Shown here: positions 16,540 to 24,752 of the stretch, in pieces | Layout: each line of letters begins with the position of its first letter | Position numbering within the stretch: the first letter of the stretch is position 1 | Source of the DNA: Albibeggiatoa sp964388965 | GTDB taxonomy: Bacteria; Pseudomonadota; Gammaproteobacteria; Beggiatoales; Beggiatoaceae | Length of the DNA stretch: 42,610 nucleotides | Reading direction: 5' to 3' | NCBI GenBank assembly: GCA_964388965.1 | Contig: CAYMCP010000022.1 | Span: 1 to 42,610, forward strand | The notes under the pieces: generated by a model | Databases searched by the model: none | What the model was told of the DNA's origin: nothing | Seen by the model: the letters and a program-made list of their open reading frames with translations, nothing else | Translations under genes and position numbers: made by a program

Positions 16540-16573
16540 AAAGCCTTGGAAATGCACTCGTAACCAAGGCTTT
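16540..16573. terminator. Hairpin between convergent trpD2-like and mltD genes
   Basis: AAAGCCTTGG (16540-16549) and CCAAGGCTTT (16564-16573) form a perfect 10-bp stem around a 14-base loop. It fills the short gap between two converging genes, so it can stop transcription from both sides. The flanking U tract is short (TTT) on either strand. Confidence 0.65.
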
Positions 16574-16581
16574 GCAGTCAA

Positions 16582-18072
16582 TTAACTATCCTGCCAAATT
16601 GTCAATTTTTGACCAAGTTTTATTTTATTAGCTTTAGAAATATTATTCCAACGAACTAAATGACTGATTCTAACGCGATATTTGCGTGCAATTTCCCATA
16701 AACTATCACCAGAACGCACAACATGGGTGTATTTTTTCTTTGGCTGTGAATCAGCTATTTCGACAGCAGCGTGCTTAGTCGGTTTAAACTCCAATGCAGC
16801 CAATTCTGGATTAGGCATTAAATCCTTCATGGTTACTTTTTTCAGCTTGTTTTTAAAATTTGCTACTTTACTGATCGGCAATGCTAATTGAAAAGGCGCG
16901 TCAGGACCTGTTACGCGACGACGATAGCCGGGATTTAAGCGTTTAAATTCATAAGTTGACAAACCTGCAAATTTAGCAGCAACAACTAAGTCAATTTGTT
17001 TATCAATTTCAACTGTTTGCAAGTAAGGCTCATTTGGAATGTAATTAATATTTACACCATATTGCTTAGGATTTGCGACAACACGCGCCGCTGCCAAAAT
17101 TTTAGGTACAAAATCTTTTGTTTCTTGCGGTAAATCTAATGACCAAAAATCGGTAGGTTTGCCTTCACGTTGATTGCGCCTAACTGCTTTGCGCATATTG
17201 CCTTCACCACAGTTATATGCACCAATAGCAAGTAACCAATCACCATCAAAAAAATCATGCAAATATTTTAAATAATCTAATGCAGCATCCGTTGAAGTCA
17301 TGATGTCACGCCGTTCGTCATACCATAGGTCTTGTCTTAAACCAAAATGTTTTGCAGTCCCTGGTGTAAATTGCCAAATACCGGCGGCTTCCATGTGGGA
17401 ATGCGCACTAGGCTCATAAGCACTTTCAATTGCTGGCAACAAGGCTAATTCTAGTGGTAAGCCACGTTTTTCGATTTCTTGCACAATGTGGTATAGATAG
17501 GGTTTTGCTTGTCTGGAGATTTTGGAAAAATAGCGAGGGTATTTAGTTGTATAACGCTCGATTGCAGCATCAATACGCGGGTGAGAAATATGGGTTAATG
17601 AATAACCATCACTTAGATGTACCCATAAATTTTCATTTTTACCCTTTTTACCCCTACTCTGCTTTTGTTTTGAACCACGTATACTAACCTCTATTTTTAC
17701 AGGCTTATTGCGTTCTATTTCAGCAAGTTGCGTTGCTTCTTTCGTTTCTTCTGCTAAAGTTTTCTCCAACTCAGCCGCTGTAGGAATATGATAAGAAGTT
17801 AAAACATCACGAAAAATTAAAGGTGTTTGCGCTTCCAGTTTGTATGGAAATAGCCAAGCCTCTCCTACCATTTCCGTAACATGAGAATGGGTTTTTAGAC
17901 TGACCAATGAACGACTATTCTGATCAGGTCTCAGGATAGCTTGTTTTACTTCCACATCTAACGGATCGGCAAAACTTGTCACCATTTCAGGCGTAGACTT
18001 AGTGGACACCGTATTACAGCCAACTAAGCATAGCGAACAAAAAATAAAAGTGAGTGCATTTTGAATATTCAT
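16582..18072 (-). CDS. mltD: Membrane-bound lytic murein transglycosylase D (lipoprotein)
   Basis: The 496-residue protein starts with a lipoprotein signal (TFIFCSLCLVGC, Cys19 as lipidation site). The SLT domain has LALLPAIESAYEPSAHSHME, with the catalytic Glu in the ES-Y phrase near residue 215, then GIWQFTPGTAKHFGL and AIGAYNCGEGN. A single LysM domain ends the protein (HVVRSGDSLWEIARKYRVRI). E. coli MltD has two LysM repeats, so this one is short at the C-terminus. It cleaves peptidoglycan between MurNAc and GlcNAc with 1,6-anhydro product formation, anchored in the outer membrane. It stands alone on the minus strand, convergent with the TrpD2-like gene. Confidence 0.92.
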   Translation of the reverse strand: MNIQNALTFIFCSLCLVGCNTVSTKSTPEMVTSFADPLDVEVKQAILRPDQNSRSLVSLKTHSHVTEMVGEAWLFPYKLEAQTPLIFRDVLTSYHIPTAAELEKTLAEETKEATQLAEIERNKPVKIEVSIRGSKQKQSRGKKGKNENLWVHLSDGYSLTHISHPRIDAAIERYTTKYPRYFSKISRQAKPYLYHIVQEIEKRGLPLELALLPAIESAYEPSAHSHMEAAGIWQFTPGTAKHFGLRQDLWYDERRDIMTSTDAALDYLKYLHDFFDGDWLLAIGAYNCGEGNMRKAVRRNQREGKPTDFWSLDLPQETKDFVPKILAAARVVANPKQYGVNINYIPNEPYLQTVEIDKQIDLVVAAKFAGLSTYEFKRLNPGYRRRVTGPDAPFQLALPISKVANFKNKLKKVTMKDLMPNPELAALEFKPTKHAAVEIADSQPKKKYTHVVRSGDSLWEIARKYRVRISHLVRWNNISKANKIKLGQKLTIWQDS

Positions 18073-18553
18073 AAGTTATATTTTAAAAAAATTATCTAAA
18101 AAAATCAAGTGATAAGAAAAATGAACCGCCATTTTTGATTTAAACTTTATGCAAAAATCAGCGTTTTGAATTTATTTATTACATCTATTTAACTTTAATT
18201 TATTATTTTTAATAGATTATAGAAACATTTGTTATACTAGTCATTGATTAGTGATGTAAACCTTGTGTAGGTACACAAAATCTACTCAATCAGTAACCGT
18301 TTTACAGCCGATTAGCAATATTTTCACTAAAATGCTAGTTCTATGATTATTTGCAAAATAACCTATAATCACACTATCATTGAATTATCCTTCTGAGAAC
18401 TCCGAAAAACTTTTTTTGCCTATAATAAAATCAATCACTTATGCAAATACGCTCCACCTAAAATCAATGACTTACAAACTTTTTCAGAGTTTTCAGTATC
18501 CTTAGAAAAACATCCACTTCTGTATTTTAATTTTATTGTAACATGTTAATATT
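18073..18553. other. Divergent intergenic region with a possible small structured RNA
   Basis: The 481 bases between mltD and fau have no credible ORF. At about 18245-18294 a two-part stem can be drawn: TGATTAGT pairs with ACTCAATCA with one bulge, enclosing TTGTGT-aggt-ACACAA. A TATACT box lies just upstream, near 18234. In E. coli the 6S RNA gene precedes the fau homologue ygfA, but the conserved 6S ends and central bubble were not recognised here. An ncRNA is possible but unproven. Confidence 0.3.
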
Positions 18554-19126
18554 ATGAATAAAAAAAACTTGAGAAAACAATTTTTACGCAAACGTAAACA
18601 ACTTACCTCACAAGCGGTTGAACAAGCTAGTCTTACAATCAAAAATTTATTTTTCCAGCAATTTACAATAGATTTTGTAGATATGACAACATTGCACCTA
18701 TTTTTACCTATTATCGAGCAAAATGAAATCAATACATGGCTTATTATCAAACAATTATTTTATCAATATCCACAAATAAATATCGCTGTGCCAAAAATGC
18801 AACAAACTCATTTAATACATTATTTTCTCACACCAGAAACCAAATTTTTAAAAAATCAATGGAAAATTGCAGAACCTGTTGACGCACAGCCTTGTCCAAT
18901 AGAAAATATAGATTGCGTCTTAATACCACTGTTGTGTTTTGATAGACGGGGGAATCGAGTTGGTTATGGAAAAGGTTTTTATGATAAGTTTTTAGCGGAA
19001 TGTCGCACAGATGTGATTAAAACAGGCGTGTCACTATTTGAGCCAATTGCACACATTGATGATGTACAACAACACGATATAAAACTTGATTTTTGTATTA
19101 CTCCTCAACAAATATATTCGTTTTAA
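18554..19126 (+). CDS. fau: 5-formyltetrahydrofolate cyclo-ligase
   Basis: The 190-residue protein has the usual family length. It starts MNKKNLRKQFLRKRKQLTSQ, the basic N-terminal helix of the family. It carries the signature VLIPLLCFDRRGNRVGYGKGFYDKFL (the second half, GNRVGYGKGFYD, is the ATP and folate site). The enzyme uses ATP to turn 5-formyl-THF into 5,10-methenyl-THF, recycling a dead-end folate. The central part is less conserved than usual but no motif is missing. The start is taken at the ATG in the segment AATATTATG; no strong ribosome binding site is visible. Confidence 0.88.
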   Translation: MNKKNLRKQFLRKRKQLTSQAVEQASLTIKNLFFQQFTIDFVDMTTLHLFLPIIEQNEINTWLIIKQLFYQYPQINIAVPKMQQTHLIHYFLTPETKFLKNQWKIAEPVDAQPCPIENIDCVLIPLLCFDRRGNRVGYGKGFYDKFLAECRTDVIKTGVSLFEPIAHIDDVQQHDIKLDFCITPQQIYSF

Positions 19127-19219
19127 TGAGAGCTTTCACGGCGAAAGTCTTAAAATTGTTTTGGCTTTCTATAATAAAATTCGATACTATTTCATAAATT
19201 CATTTTTTAGGAGTCCATT

Positions 19220-19750
19220 ATGCACTTAAAACAAAAAGGTCAGGATACACTTATTTCACTGAAAGATTTAACTATTAAGATGAGCTGGAGTACAGCCGCT
19301 GATTTCGATTTAGCGGTGATTTACAAAACTAAATCTGATGAAAAAGGTATTGTTTATTTTGGCGATTTGGGTAGTTTAGAGCACTTTCCCCATATTCAGT
19401 TAGATAAGGACGCAGGTGTGGGTGATGCGGCGGGTAGCAAACAGGAAACATTAAATATTAAGCATCTCAATGATATGAAATATGTTTGGTTATTTTGCTG
19501 GGATTATGGCATGGTTAAATCGGGACAAACTGCACGTTTTAGCGGTAGTGATGTGAATTTAAGCTTGGTTGATCGTGAAGGTAATCAAAACACGGTTGAA
19601 TTAGATGATGTGGTTGAAGATGGCAATGTGTGTTGTATTGCGACGATTGATAATACTAGCCCTACTGGTGCAATGTTGATTAATGTCAGTCGTTCTGCTA
19701 CTTTACACAAGTTAGAAACATTAAATCAATTATTTGAAGTCGTAGAATAG
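19220..19750 (+). CDS. TerD-like stress/tellurium-resistance domain protein
   Basis: The 176-residue protein has the core phrases of TerD/TerE-type domains: MSWSTAADFDLAVIYKT near residue 27, VYFGDLGSL near 50, and HIQLDKDAGVGDAAGSKQET near 63-82. The Asp-rich loop fits the calcium sites of TerD proteins. Typical family members form operons for stress and tellurite response, but only one ter-like gene is seen here. It has a good ribosome binding site (TTTTAGGAGTCC) and lies 6 bases before the cold-shock-domain gene. A TATAAT box at 19170-19175 may be part of its promoter. Confidence 0.7.
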   Translation: MHLKQKGQDTLISLKDLTIKMSWSTAADFDLAVIYKTKSDEKGIVYFGDLGSLEHFPHIQLDKDAGVGDAAGSKQETLNIKHLNDMKYVWLFCWDYGMVKSGQTARFSGSDVNLSLVDREGNQNTVELDDVVEDGNVCCIATIDNTSPTGAMLINVSRSATLHKLETLNQLFEVVE

Positions 19751-19756
19751 TATAAA

Positions 19757-20236
19757 TTGGGTGATAGAATTTTGAGCAGCAACATTCAAAAAGGTTTGTT
19801 AAAAAACTGGAATAAAGATAGGGGGTTTGGTTTTATCAAGCCAGAGCAAGGAGGTCGTGATGTTTTCATCCATATTTCCGCGCTGAAAAAAATGAGTCGA
19901 TTACCAAAAGAAGGTGATACGATTTATTTTGAAATTCAACGAGATAGGAAAGGTAAGACCAGAGCGGTTAATGCGAGAATCGAAGGTGTCAAGCCTATAT
20001 CAACGAATAAAATTATTCAAAAACCAGCGCAAAAAGTCGTTAAGCGTAGTCGATTATTTCAACTTATTGTGATTGTCATACTGATTATCATCATCGGTTT
20101 ATTGTTCAAGATGGTAACAAATAGTAGCAATGTGGAAAAAATTCCATCATCTGTGCCGAATGTATCGGATGTGTCGGAATCAAAACCAGTATTTCGACAA
20201 AGTGATACGACTGTTGACGATGTACAACACTATTAG
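19757..20236 (+). CDS. Cold-shock-domain protein with a C-terminal membrane helix
   Basis: The protein has up to 159 residues. An N-terminal cold-shock domain shows GLLKNWNKDRGFGFIKPEQG (RNP1-like) and DVFIHISALKK (RNP2-like), so it should bind single-stranded nucleic acid. A basic linker (KVVKRSRLF) leads to one membrane helix (LIVIVILIIIIGLLFKMV, residues about 97-114) and a polar tail of about 40 residues. By the positive-inside rule the domain faces the cytoplasm. The start codon is uncertain: TTG at 19757 and TTG at 19772 are both possible and no ATG is available. It follows the TerD-like gene by 6 bases and ends just before transposase debris. Confidence 0.75.
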   Translation: MGDRILSSNIQKGLLKNWNKDRGFGFIKPEQGGRDVFIHISALKKMSRLPKEGDTIYFEIQRDRKGKTRAVNARIEGVKPISTNKIIQKPAQKVVKRSRLFQLIVIVILIIIIGLLFKMVTNSSNVEKIPSSVPNVSDVSESKPVFRQSDTTVDDVQHY

Positions 20237-20241
20237 GAGAA

Positions 20242-20723
20242 GAAGAATTATTGGTTGATGCCACTGAGCAACCAAAACAGCGTCTTGCTGATTAAAGAAG
20301 CTCGAAAAAACCATTACTCTGGTAAAAAAAGCTATGCACTAAAGAGTATAATCATCTCGACAAAAGATAAATATATCAGATACATAAGCCCAAGCCATCA
20401 TGGGAAAATACACGATTATCGTTTTTGTAAACAGCTTTTTGACCCTCGAACTCATTGGTTTGAAAACGTTTATGTCCGCGTTGATTTGGGGTTTTTAGGC
20501 TTTGGCGACTACAAGACAAAGAAATTATCCATACCTCATAAACGTAAAAAAATACCGATTTAACAGAAAAACAGAAAAACGATAACAAAATGATGGCTAG
20601 AGAGAGAGTTTCTGTTGAAAACAGTATTGCGGGCATGAAACGCTACCGAATTCTCCTAAATAAACTTAAAATCCATCATATTGATTTATATAATAATATT
20701 TCGGGTGTCTGTGCAGGACTTTG
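20242..20723 (+). pseudogene. Decayed IS5-type transposase (C-terminal half, frameshifted)
   Basis: Pieces of one DDE transposase lie in shifting frames. LLVDATEQPKQRLAD (about 20248-20292) is the first catalytic Asp block of IS5-superfamily DDE_4 enzymes and ends in a stop. RKNHYSGKKSYALKSII and GKIHDYRFCKQ continue in another frame. RERVSVENSIAGMKRYRILL (about 20602-20661) is the third block with the catalytic Glu. The N-terminal part is missing and at least two frame changes are present, so it is inactive. It separates the cold-shock-domain gene from the Fic remnant and probably marks the event that cut the latter. Confidence 0.8.
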
Positions 20724-20745
20724 AAACTTTTACCTCTCTAAGTGA

Positions 20746-21105
20746 TTGTTTTTTAAAGGTAAACAACTCTATTGGACAAAATTCTTTTTGACTGCTGTTA
20801 TTGAAATTTCTGGTAAATCAGTAGATACACTGCATAAAATTCTGTCTCTCAAAGAATCGGTCGAAAATGAAAAAATAGCAACTTTTGGACGTAAACTACA
20901 TAATGCCCAACAACTTCATCGTTTTTTATTAGAGCAACCTGTGATTAAGATTCAACAAGTTGTTGATAAATTAGGAATAAGTTCTAAATCAGCTAACGAT
21001 TTAGTAAATGATTTTGTAAAATTATCTATTCTACATGAAATAACCGGTTATCAACGAAATCGCGTGTTTATTTATCAACAATATTTGGATTTATTCGAGA
21101 AATAA
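20746..21105 (+). pseudogene. C-terminal remnant of a Fic-family protein (winged helix)
   Basis: The open frame of up to 119 residues matches the C-terminal part of large Fic proteins. It has an LYWTKFFLTAVIEISGKSVD helix, then a winged-helix domain (VIKIQQVVDKLGISSKSAND) ending in EITGYQRNRVFIYQQYLDLF. The Fic domain with its HPFxxGNGR AMPylation motif is absent. The only possible start is TTG at 20746, with no ribosome binding site, and transposase debris lies immediately upstream. The methyltransferase gene starts 4 bases after its stop, so the two were probably one operon. It could still encode a small DNA-binding protein, but truncation is the simpler reading. Confidence 0.72.
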
Positions 21106-21109
21106 TATC

Positions 21110-22720
21110 ATGAACAAACTCATTTTAAGCGATAATCTCGAAATCTTAAAAAATATAGAATCCGAATCGGTGGATTTAATTTATTTAGACCCGCCTTTTT
21201 TCTCGAATCGGAATTATGAGGTGATTTGGGGCGATAAAGGTGAAATTCGCAGTTTTGAAGATCGCTGGAGTGGTGGAATTGATCATTATATTGCGTGGCT
21301 TAAAGAACGGGTCGAAGAAATGCACCGCATTTTGAAATCCACAGGGTCTATTTTTTTGCATTGCGACTGGCACGCGAATGCGTATATTCGAGTGTTTATT
21401 TTGGATAAGATTTTTGGGGAAAAACACTTTTTAAGTGAAATTATCTGGAAAAGAACATTTAACTCTGGTAGTAGTAAATCTATTGCTAAAAAATTTCCTT
21501 TAAATACAGATACTATTTTTTGGTATATCAAATCAAAAAAATACACTTTTAACAAAATTACAAGACCGTTAAATGAAGGTGCTTTAAAACGTTATGATAA
21601 AATTGATGAAATTGGTCGTTTTATGTGGGTACCCCTCAAAACAGTTTCTCAAGAAAGACTCGATTATTTGCGGAGTACTGGAAATATTCGGGAAGGAAAA
21701 GGTCTGAAATATCCACGTTATAAGAAGTATTTGAGTATGGAAGATGGTGTTTTAATTGATAATTTATGGGACGATATTGGACAAATTCATACTAGGAATA
21801 GCGATGAACGCATAGGCTATCCCACGCAAAAACCTGAAAAACTTTTAGAACGCATTATTTTATGCGCCTCAAACGAAAATGATGTGATATTAGACCCGTT
21901 TGTTGGCGGTGGAACAACGGTGGCCGTGGCGGATAAATTAAAACGCCAATGGATTGGAATTGATCAATCGGTGCAAGCGATAAAAGTATCTGAAATGCGG
22001 CTGCAAAAGCAACAGGATTTATTCTCAAATCCATTTGTGGTGCAATTGCATAAATATGATTATGATACTTTGCGTTATTCCAACGCGTTTGAATTTGAGA
22101 GTTGGATTATTCAACAATACGGCGCGATTTCTAATGCAAAACAACGCAACGATTTAGGAATTGATGGAAAAACCCGTGAAGGCGTGCCAATTCAAGTGAA
22201 ACGTTCAGATAATATTGGGTGTAATGTGATTGATAATTTTAAATCGGCTTGTGAGCGATTCGATAGCAATAAATTTAATGAGAATAAAGCCGCTAAAAAT
22301 CCTGTTGGAATTTTAATTGCGTTTAGTTTCGGTAAAGGCGCGATTCAGGAAGCGGCACGGTTAAAAAACCAAGACAATGCCATGATTGAATTAATGACCG
22401 TTGAGCAAATTATTCCAATTTCTAAAAAGCCGAAATTAAGTGTTACATTCACTGATTTAGGTTTAAATACGAAAAAATTACGTGAAATTGAATTTATTGC
22501 TAATGCTGAATCGGAGGCAGGGATTGAATTTTATGCGTGGGATTTTGACTATCAAGAAGATGACGGTTTTAAAGCCAATATTATGATTGATAAAATCGGC
22601 AAACAATCGTATAAATTTAAAACAGGTTCATTCCAAATCGCCGTGAAAGTGGTTGATAATGATGGTTTGGAAAGTTTGGAAATCATTAATTTGAAAATAA
22701 ATGGAAAAATAACGGCTTAA
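21110..22720 (+). CDS. DNA methyltransferase fused to a PD-(D/E)xK nuclease-like domain and a PKD-like C-terminus
   Basis: The 536-residue protein begins as a beta-class N6/N4 DNA methyltransferase. The catalytic DPPF is at 27-30 and the SAM motif ILDPFVGGGTT (Asp262) comes later, the order of the beta class. Residues about 330-440 look like an Mrr-type nuclease core: DLGIDG (Asp348, Asp352) followed by IQVKRSD (Gln362, Lys364). Residues about 457-536 resemble a PKD/Ig-like fold (WDFDYQEDDG, then GSFQIAVKVVDNDGLES). It may modify and cut DNA in a single chain. It stands alone except for the Fic remnant 4 bases upstream. The methylase assignment is firm; the nuclease and PKD parts rest on motif reading. 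Confidence 0.82.
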   Translation: MNKLILSDNLEILKNIESESVDLIYLDPPFFSNRNYEVIWGDKGEIRSFEDRWSGGIDHYIAWLKERVEEMHRILKSTGSIFLHCDWHANAYIRVFILDKIFGEKHFLSEIIWKRTFNSGSSKSIAKKFPLNTDTIFWYIKSKKYTFNKITRPLNEGALKRYDKIDEIGRFMWVPLKTVSQERLDYLRSTGNIREGKGLKYPRYKKYLSMEDGVLIDNLWDDIGQIHTRNSDERIGYPTQKPEKLLERIILCASNENDVILDPFVGGGTTVAVADKLKRQWIGIDQSVQAIKVSEMRLQKQQDLFSNPFVVQLHKYDYDTLRYSNAFEFESWIIQQYGAISNAKQRNDLGIDGKTREGVPIQVKRSDNIGCNVIDNFKSACERFDSNKFNENKAAKNPVGILIAFSFGKGAIQEAARLKNQDNAMIELMTVEQIIPISKKPKLSVTFTDLGLNTKKLREIEFIANAESEAGIEFYAWDFDYQEDDGFKANIMIDKIGKQSYKFKTGSFQIAVKVVDNDGLESLEIINLKINGKITA

Positions 22721-22926
22721 TTTGTATTTATTTACCTCGTTCTCAGATTGGCAGGGTTACAAGAGCTGATCTATAGAACTGGTTTGAAATCTTAGCAAAT
22801 GTGTTAAAATATCATTCTAAAGTGTCCAGAATACAAAGACTGATTTTTACTCATTATCTTAAATGATGTCGAACAAATTCTATAATTCTCTGATAAAATT
22901 AGCCATTTTCAACTTAAACTACATTT

Positions 22927-23613
22927 ATGAAACCTACAACGCCTTATCCAATGATAGTTATCATACCCGCTAAAGATGAGGCAAAAACTATCATTCAAGT
23001 GATTCAAGATATAAAACAACATTTTAATGGTACTGTATTAGTCGTTGATGATGCCAGTCACGACAATACCGCACAACTAGCAGCTAAAGCAGGAGCAACT
23101 GTATTATCTTTAATTTTCTCATTAGGCGCGTGGGGGGCGATTCAAACAGGATTACGTTATGCGGTTAAACATGGTTACAGTACGGTCATTACTATGGATG
23201 CAGACGGACAACATGAAGCAAGGTCTATCCCAATACTTTTGGCACAATTAGATAACGATTACGACATAATAATTGGCGCATATCCACAACGTGGCAGTCG
23301 TATGCGTCAAATTGCTTGGATATTCTTTCGTAAAATATCAGGGATTGATCTACAAGATTTAACTTCTGGTTTGCGTGTTTATAACCGTCCAGCAATGACT
23401 TTATTAGCCTCACCTGCCGCAACATTATTAGAATACCAAGACATGGGTGTGTTAATGCTGTTAAATCAAGCCGATTTACAAATCAAGGAAGTTGCTATCA
23501 ATATGCGTCCTAGAACAGATGGACATTCCAGAATTTTTAGCTCATGGTGGGCTGTTAGCTATTACATGATACAAACTTTAGTGTTATGTCTAGGACGTAG
23601 AAAATTTCGATAA
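22927..23613 (+). CDS. Family 2 glycosyltransferase (dolichol-phosphate mannose synthase-like)
   Basis: The 228-residue protein shows the GT-A fold motifs VIIPAKDEAKTIIQVIQDI, VLVVDDASHDNTAQLA and VITMDADGQHEARSIP, the DxD-type metal site (near residue 97). SGLRVYNRPAM matches the polyprenyl-phosphate hexose synthase group. There is no membrane helix at the C-terminus, so it is a soluble or peripheral form that would transfer a sugar to a lipid carrier. A PlsC-like acyltransferase follows 65 bases later on the same strand, suggesting work on envelope lipids. The exact sugar and acceptor cannot be read. Confidence 0.82.
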   Translation: MKPTTPYPMIVIIPAKDEAKTIIQVIQDIKQHFNGTVLVVDDASHDNTAQLAAKAGATVLSLIFSLGAWGAIQTGLRYAVKHGYSTVITMDADGQHEARSIPILLAQLDNDYDIIIGAYPQRGSRMRQIAWIFFRKISGIDLQDLTSGLRVYNRPAMTLLASPAATLLEYQDMGVLMLLNQADLQIKEVAINMRPRTDGHSRIFSSWWAVSYYMIQTLVLCLGRRKFR

Positions 23614-23678
23614 ATTGTATTTCGAATATTTTGATACTAAAATAATTACTTAAAAAATAAAATGTTATAGGTAATGCC

Positions 23679-24386
23679 ATGTGGTTTGTTATTTCTATTA
23701 TTCTCATAGGCTTGGTTTTATTTAAATGTCACCAAGCTCATATTGCAGATTGGGGTAAGCGTTGGCTTAATATAATTGATGGTCTAAATCGATTATTTTG
23801 CAGATATATTCATAGGTTAGAATATAACGCACTTTTTGATTTACCAAAGGATAGCGGAGCTGTCGTCATGGCAAACCATAGTTCAGGATTAGACGCAATG
23901 TTACTAATTGCGACCAGTCCACGCCCACTACGCTTTTTAATTTCTCATGAACAATATGAGCGTTTTGGTTTGAGATGGTTTTTTCACCTTATTGGTTGTA
24001 TTTCGGTCAATTTGAAACATAAGCCAGAACGATCATTAAAACCTGCATTACAAGCCTTGCAAAACGGAGAAGTCATAGCCTTATTTCCACAAGGCGGATT
24101 TAGTTTGTCAAATGAATCAAAAAAATTGAAAAAGGGTGGATTTTGGTTAGCACAACAAGCCAATTGTCCGATTTATCTTGCAATTATCGATGGTATTAAC
24201 GGAGAAGGTACGGTGATGAGTAGTATATTTTTGCGTCGTAGCCATGCTAGCATTACAACTTTTCCAGCTATTCAATGCCATGATTATGAATGCTTAGAAA
24301 TTTTACAGCCTTTTTTAGAAAAACATCAAACTTGGGAACAAGTGGAGCCTAAATTGATGGTTCTACCTCCAACAGTCAATTCTTAA
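23679..24386 (+). CDS. PlsC-like 1-acyl-glycerol-3-phosphate acyltransferase
   Basis: The 235-residue protein has an N-terminal membrane helix (MWFVISIILIGLVLFKC). It carries acyltransferase block I, VVMANHSSGLDAMLL (NH-x4-D near residue 66), block II around FGLRWFFHLIGCISV and block III, ALFPQGGFS, where the usual EGTRS is changed to PQGGFS. The family moves an acyl chain onto lysophosphatidic acid or related lipids at the inner membrane. The changed block III leaves the acceptor open. It follows the GT2 gene and may share its transcript. Confidence 0.8.
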   Translation: MWFVISIILIGLVLFKCHQAHIADWGKRWLNIIDGLNRLFCRYIHRLEYNALFDLPKDSGAVVMANHSSGLDAMLLIATSPRPLRFLISHEQYERFGLRWFFHLIGCISVNLKHKPERSLKPALQALQNGEVIALFPQGGFSLSNESKKLKKGGFWLAQQANCPIYLAIIDGINGEGTVMSSIFLRRSHASITTFPAIQCHDYECLEILQPFLEKHQTWEQVEPKLMVLPPTVNS

Positions 24387-24470
24387 ACTTACATTCGTCG
24401 CGCAGGAATCAGCAATTCTCATTTTAAACTTCAACACAAACTGCAAGAAAATTTGCCACGAATCAAAAAT

Positions 24471-24517
24471 ATCGTAGGACACGGTGCATGGTCACAAGGA
24501 AAAATCTCGTTCTACGC
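24471..24517 (-). repeat. Inverted partial copy of the three-hairpin dispersed repeat
   Basis: Read on the minus strand, 24517-24483 gives GCGTAGAACGAGATTTTTCC followed by TTGTGACCATGCACC. It matches 7097-7131 with one change. It continues as TCCTACGATA (24480-24471), the word also present at 867-876 and, with one change, at 34453-34462. The first two hairpins of the unit are missing or broken. It lies in the gap before the tRNA promoter. Confidence 0.7.
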
Positions 24518-24590
24518 AGAATTTTCCTCGTCCCAACGGAGATCGGATTAGGGTGTCAGAATAAGAGGTGCTGAAAGCTAAAAAAAATCC

Positions 24591-24619
24591 TTGACAATAT
24601 GAAATGAAAATGATTAAAT
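24591..24619 (+). promoter_or_regulatory. Promoter of tRNA-Phe
   Basis: A perfect TTGACA (24591-24596) lies 17 bases before TTAAAT (24614-24619), which is preceded by TGA, giving an extended -10 element. The expected start near 24626 falls in a GC-richer discriminator (GCTCGC) a few bases before the mature tRNA, as usual for stable RNA promoters. Confidence 0.65.
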
Positions 24620-24632
24620 GCTCGCTTCATTT

Positions 24633-24708
24633 GGCCAGATAGCTCAGTCGGTAGAGCAAAGGACTGAAAATCCTTGTGTCGGTGGTTCGATTCCACCTCT
24701 GGCCACCA
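24633..24708 (+). tRNA. tRNA-Phe (anticodon GAA)
   Basis: The 76-base cloverleaf has a 7-bp acceptor stem (GGCCAGA with TCTGGCC), a D arm GCTCAGTCGGTAGAGC and an anticodon stem-loop with GAA at 24666-24668. The T arm contains GGTTCGATTCC. Discriminator A and an encoded CCA (24706-24708) complete the molecule. hemW starts 45 bases downstream and may be co-transcribed. Confidence 0.97.
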
Positions 24709-24752
24709 CCTCTGCTATCTATTCTGCTACCTAATTCTCATCAATCTAGTAC

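Noticed and set aside
18073..18553. 6S RNA gene upstream of fau
   Set aside because: GTTTTACAGCC resembles a piece of the E. coli 6S 3' part, but the closing stem and central bubble were not found.
20376..20636. Minus-strand open frame of 86 residues
   Set aside because: It is antisense to the transposase remnant and has no family features.
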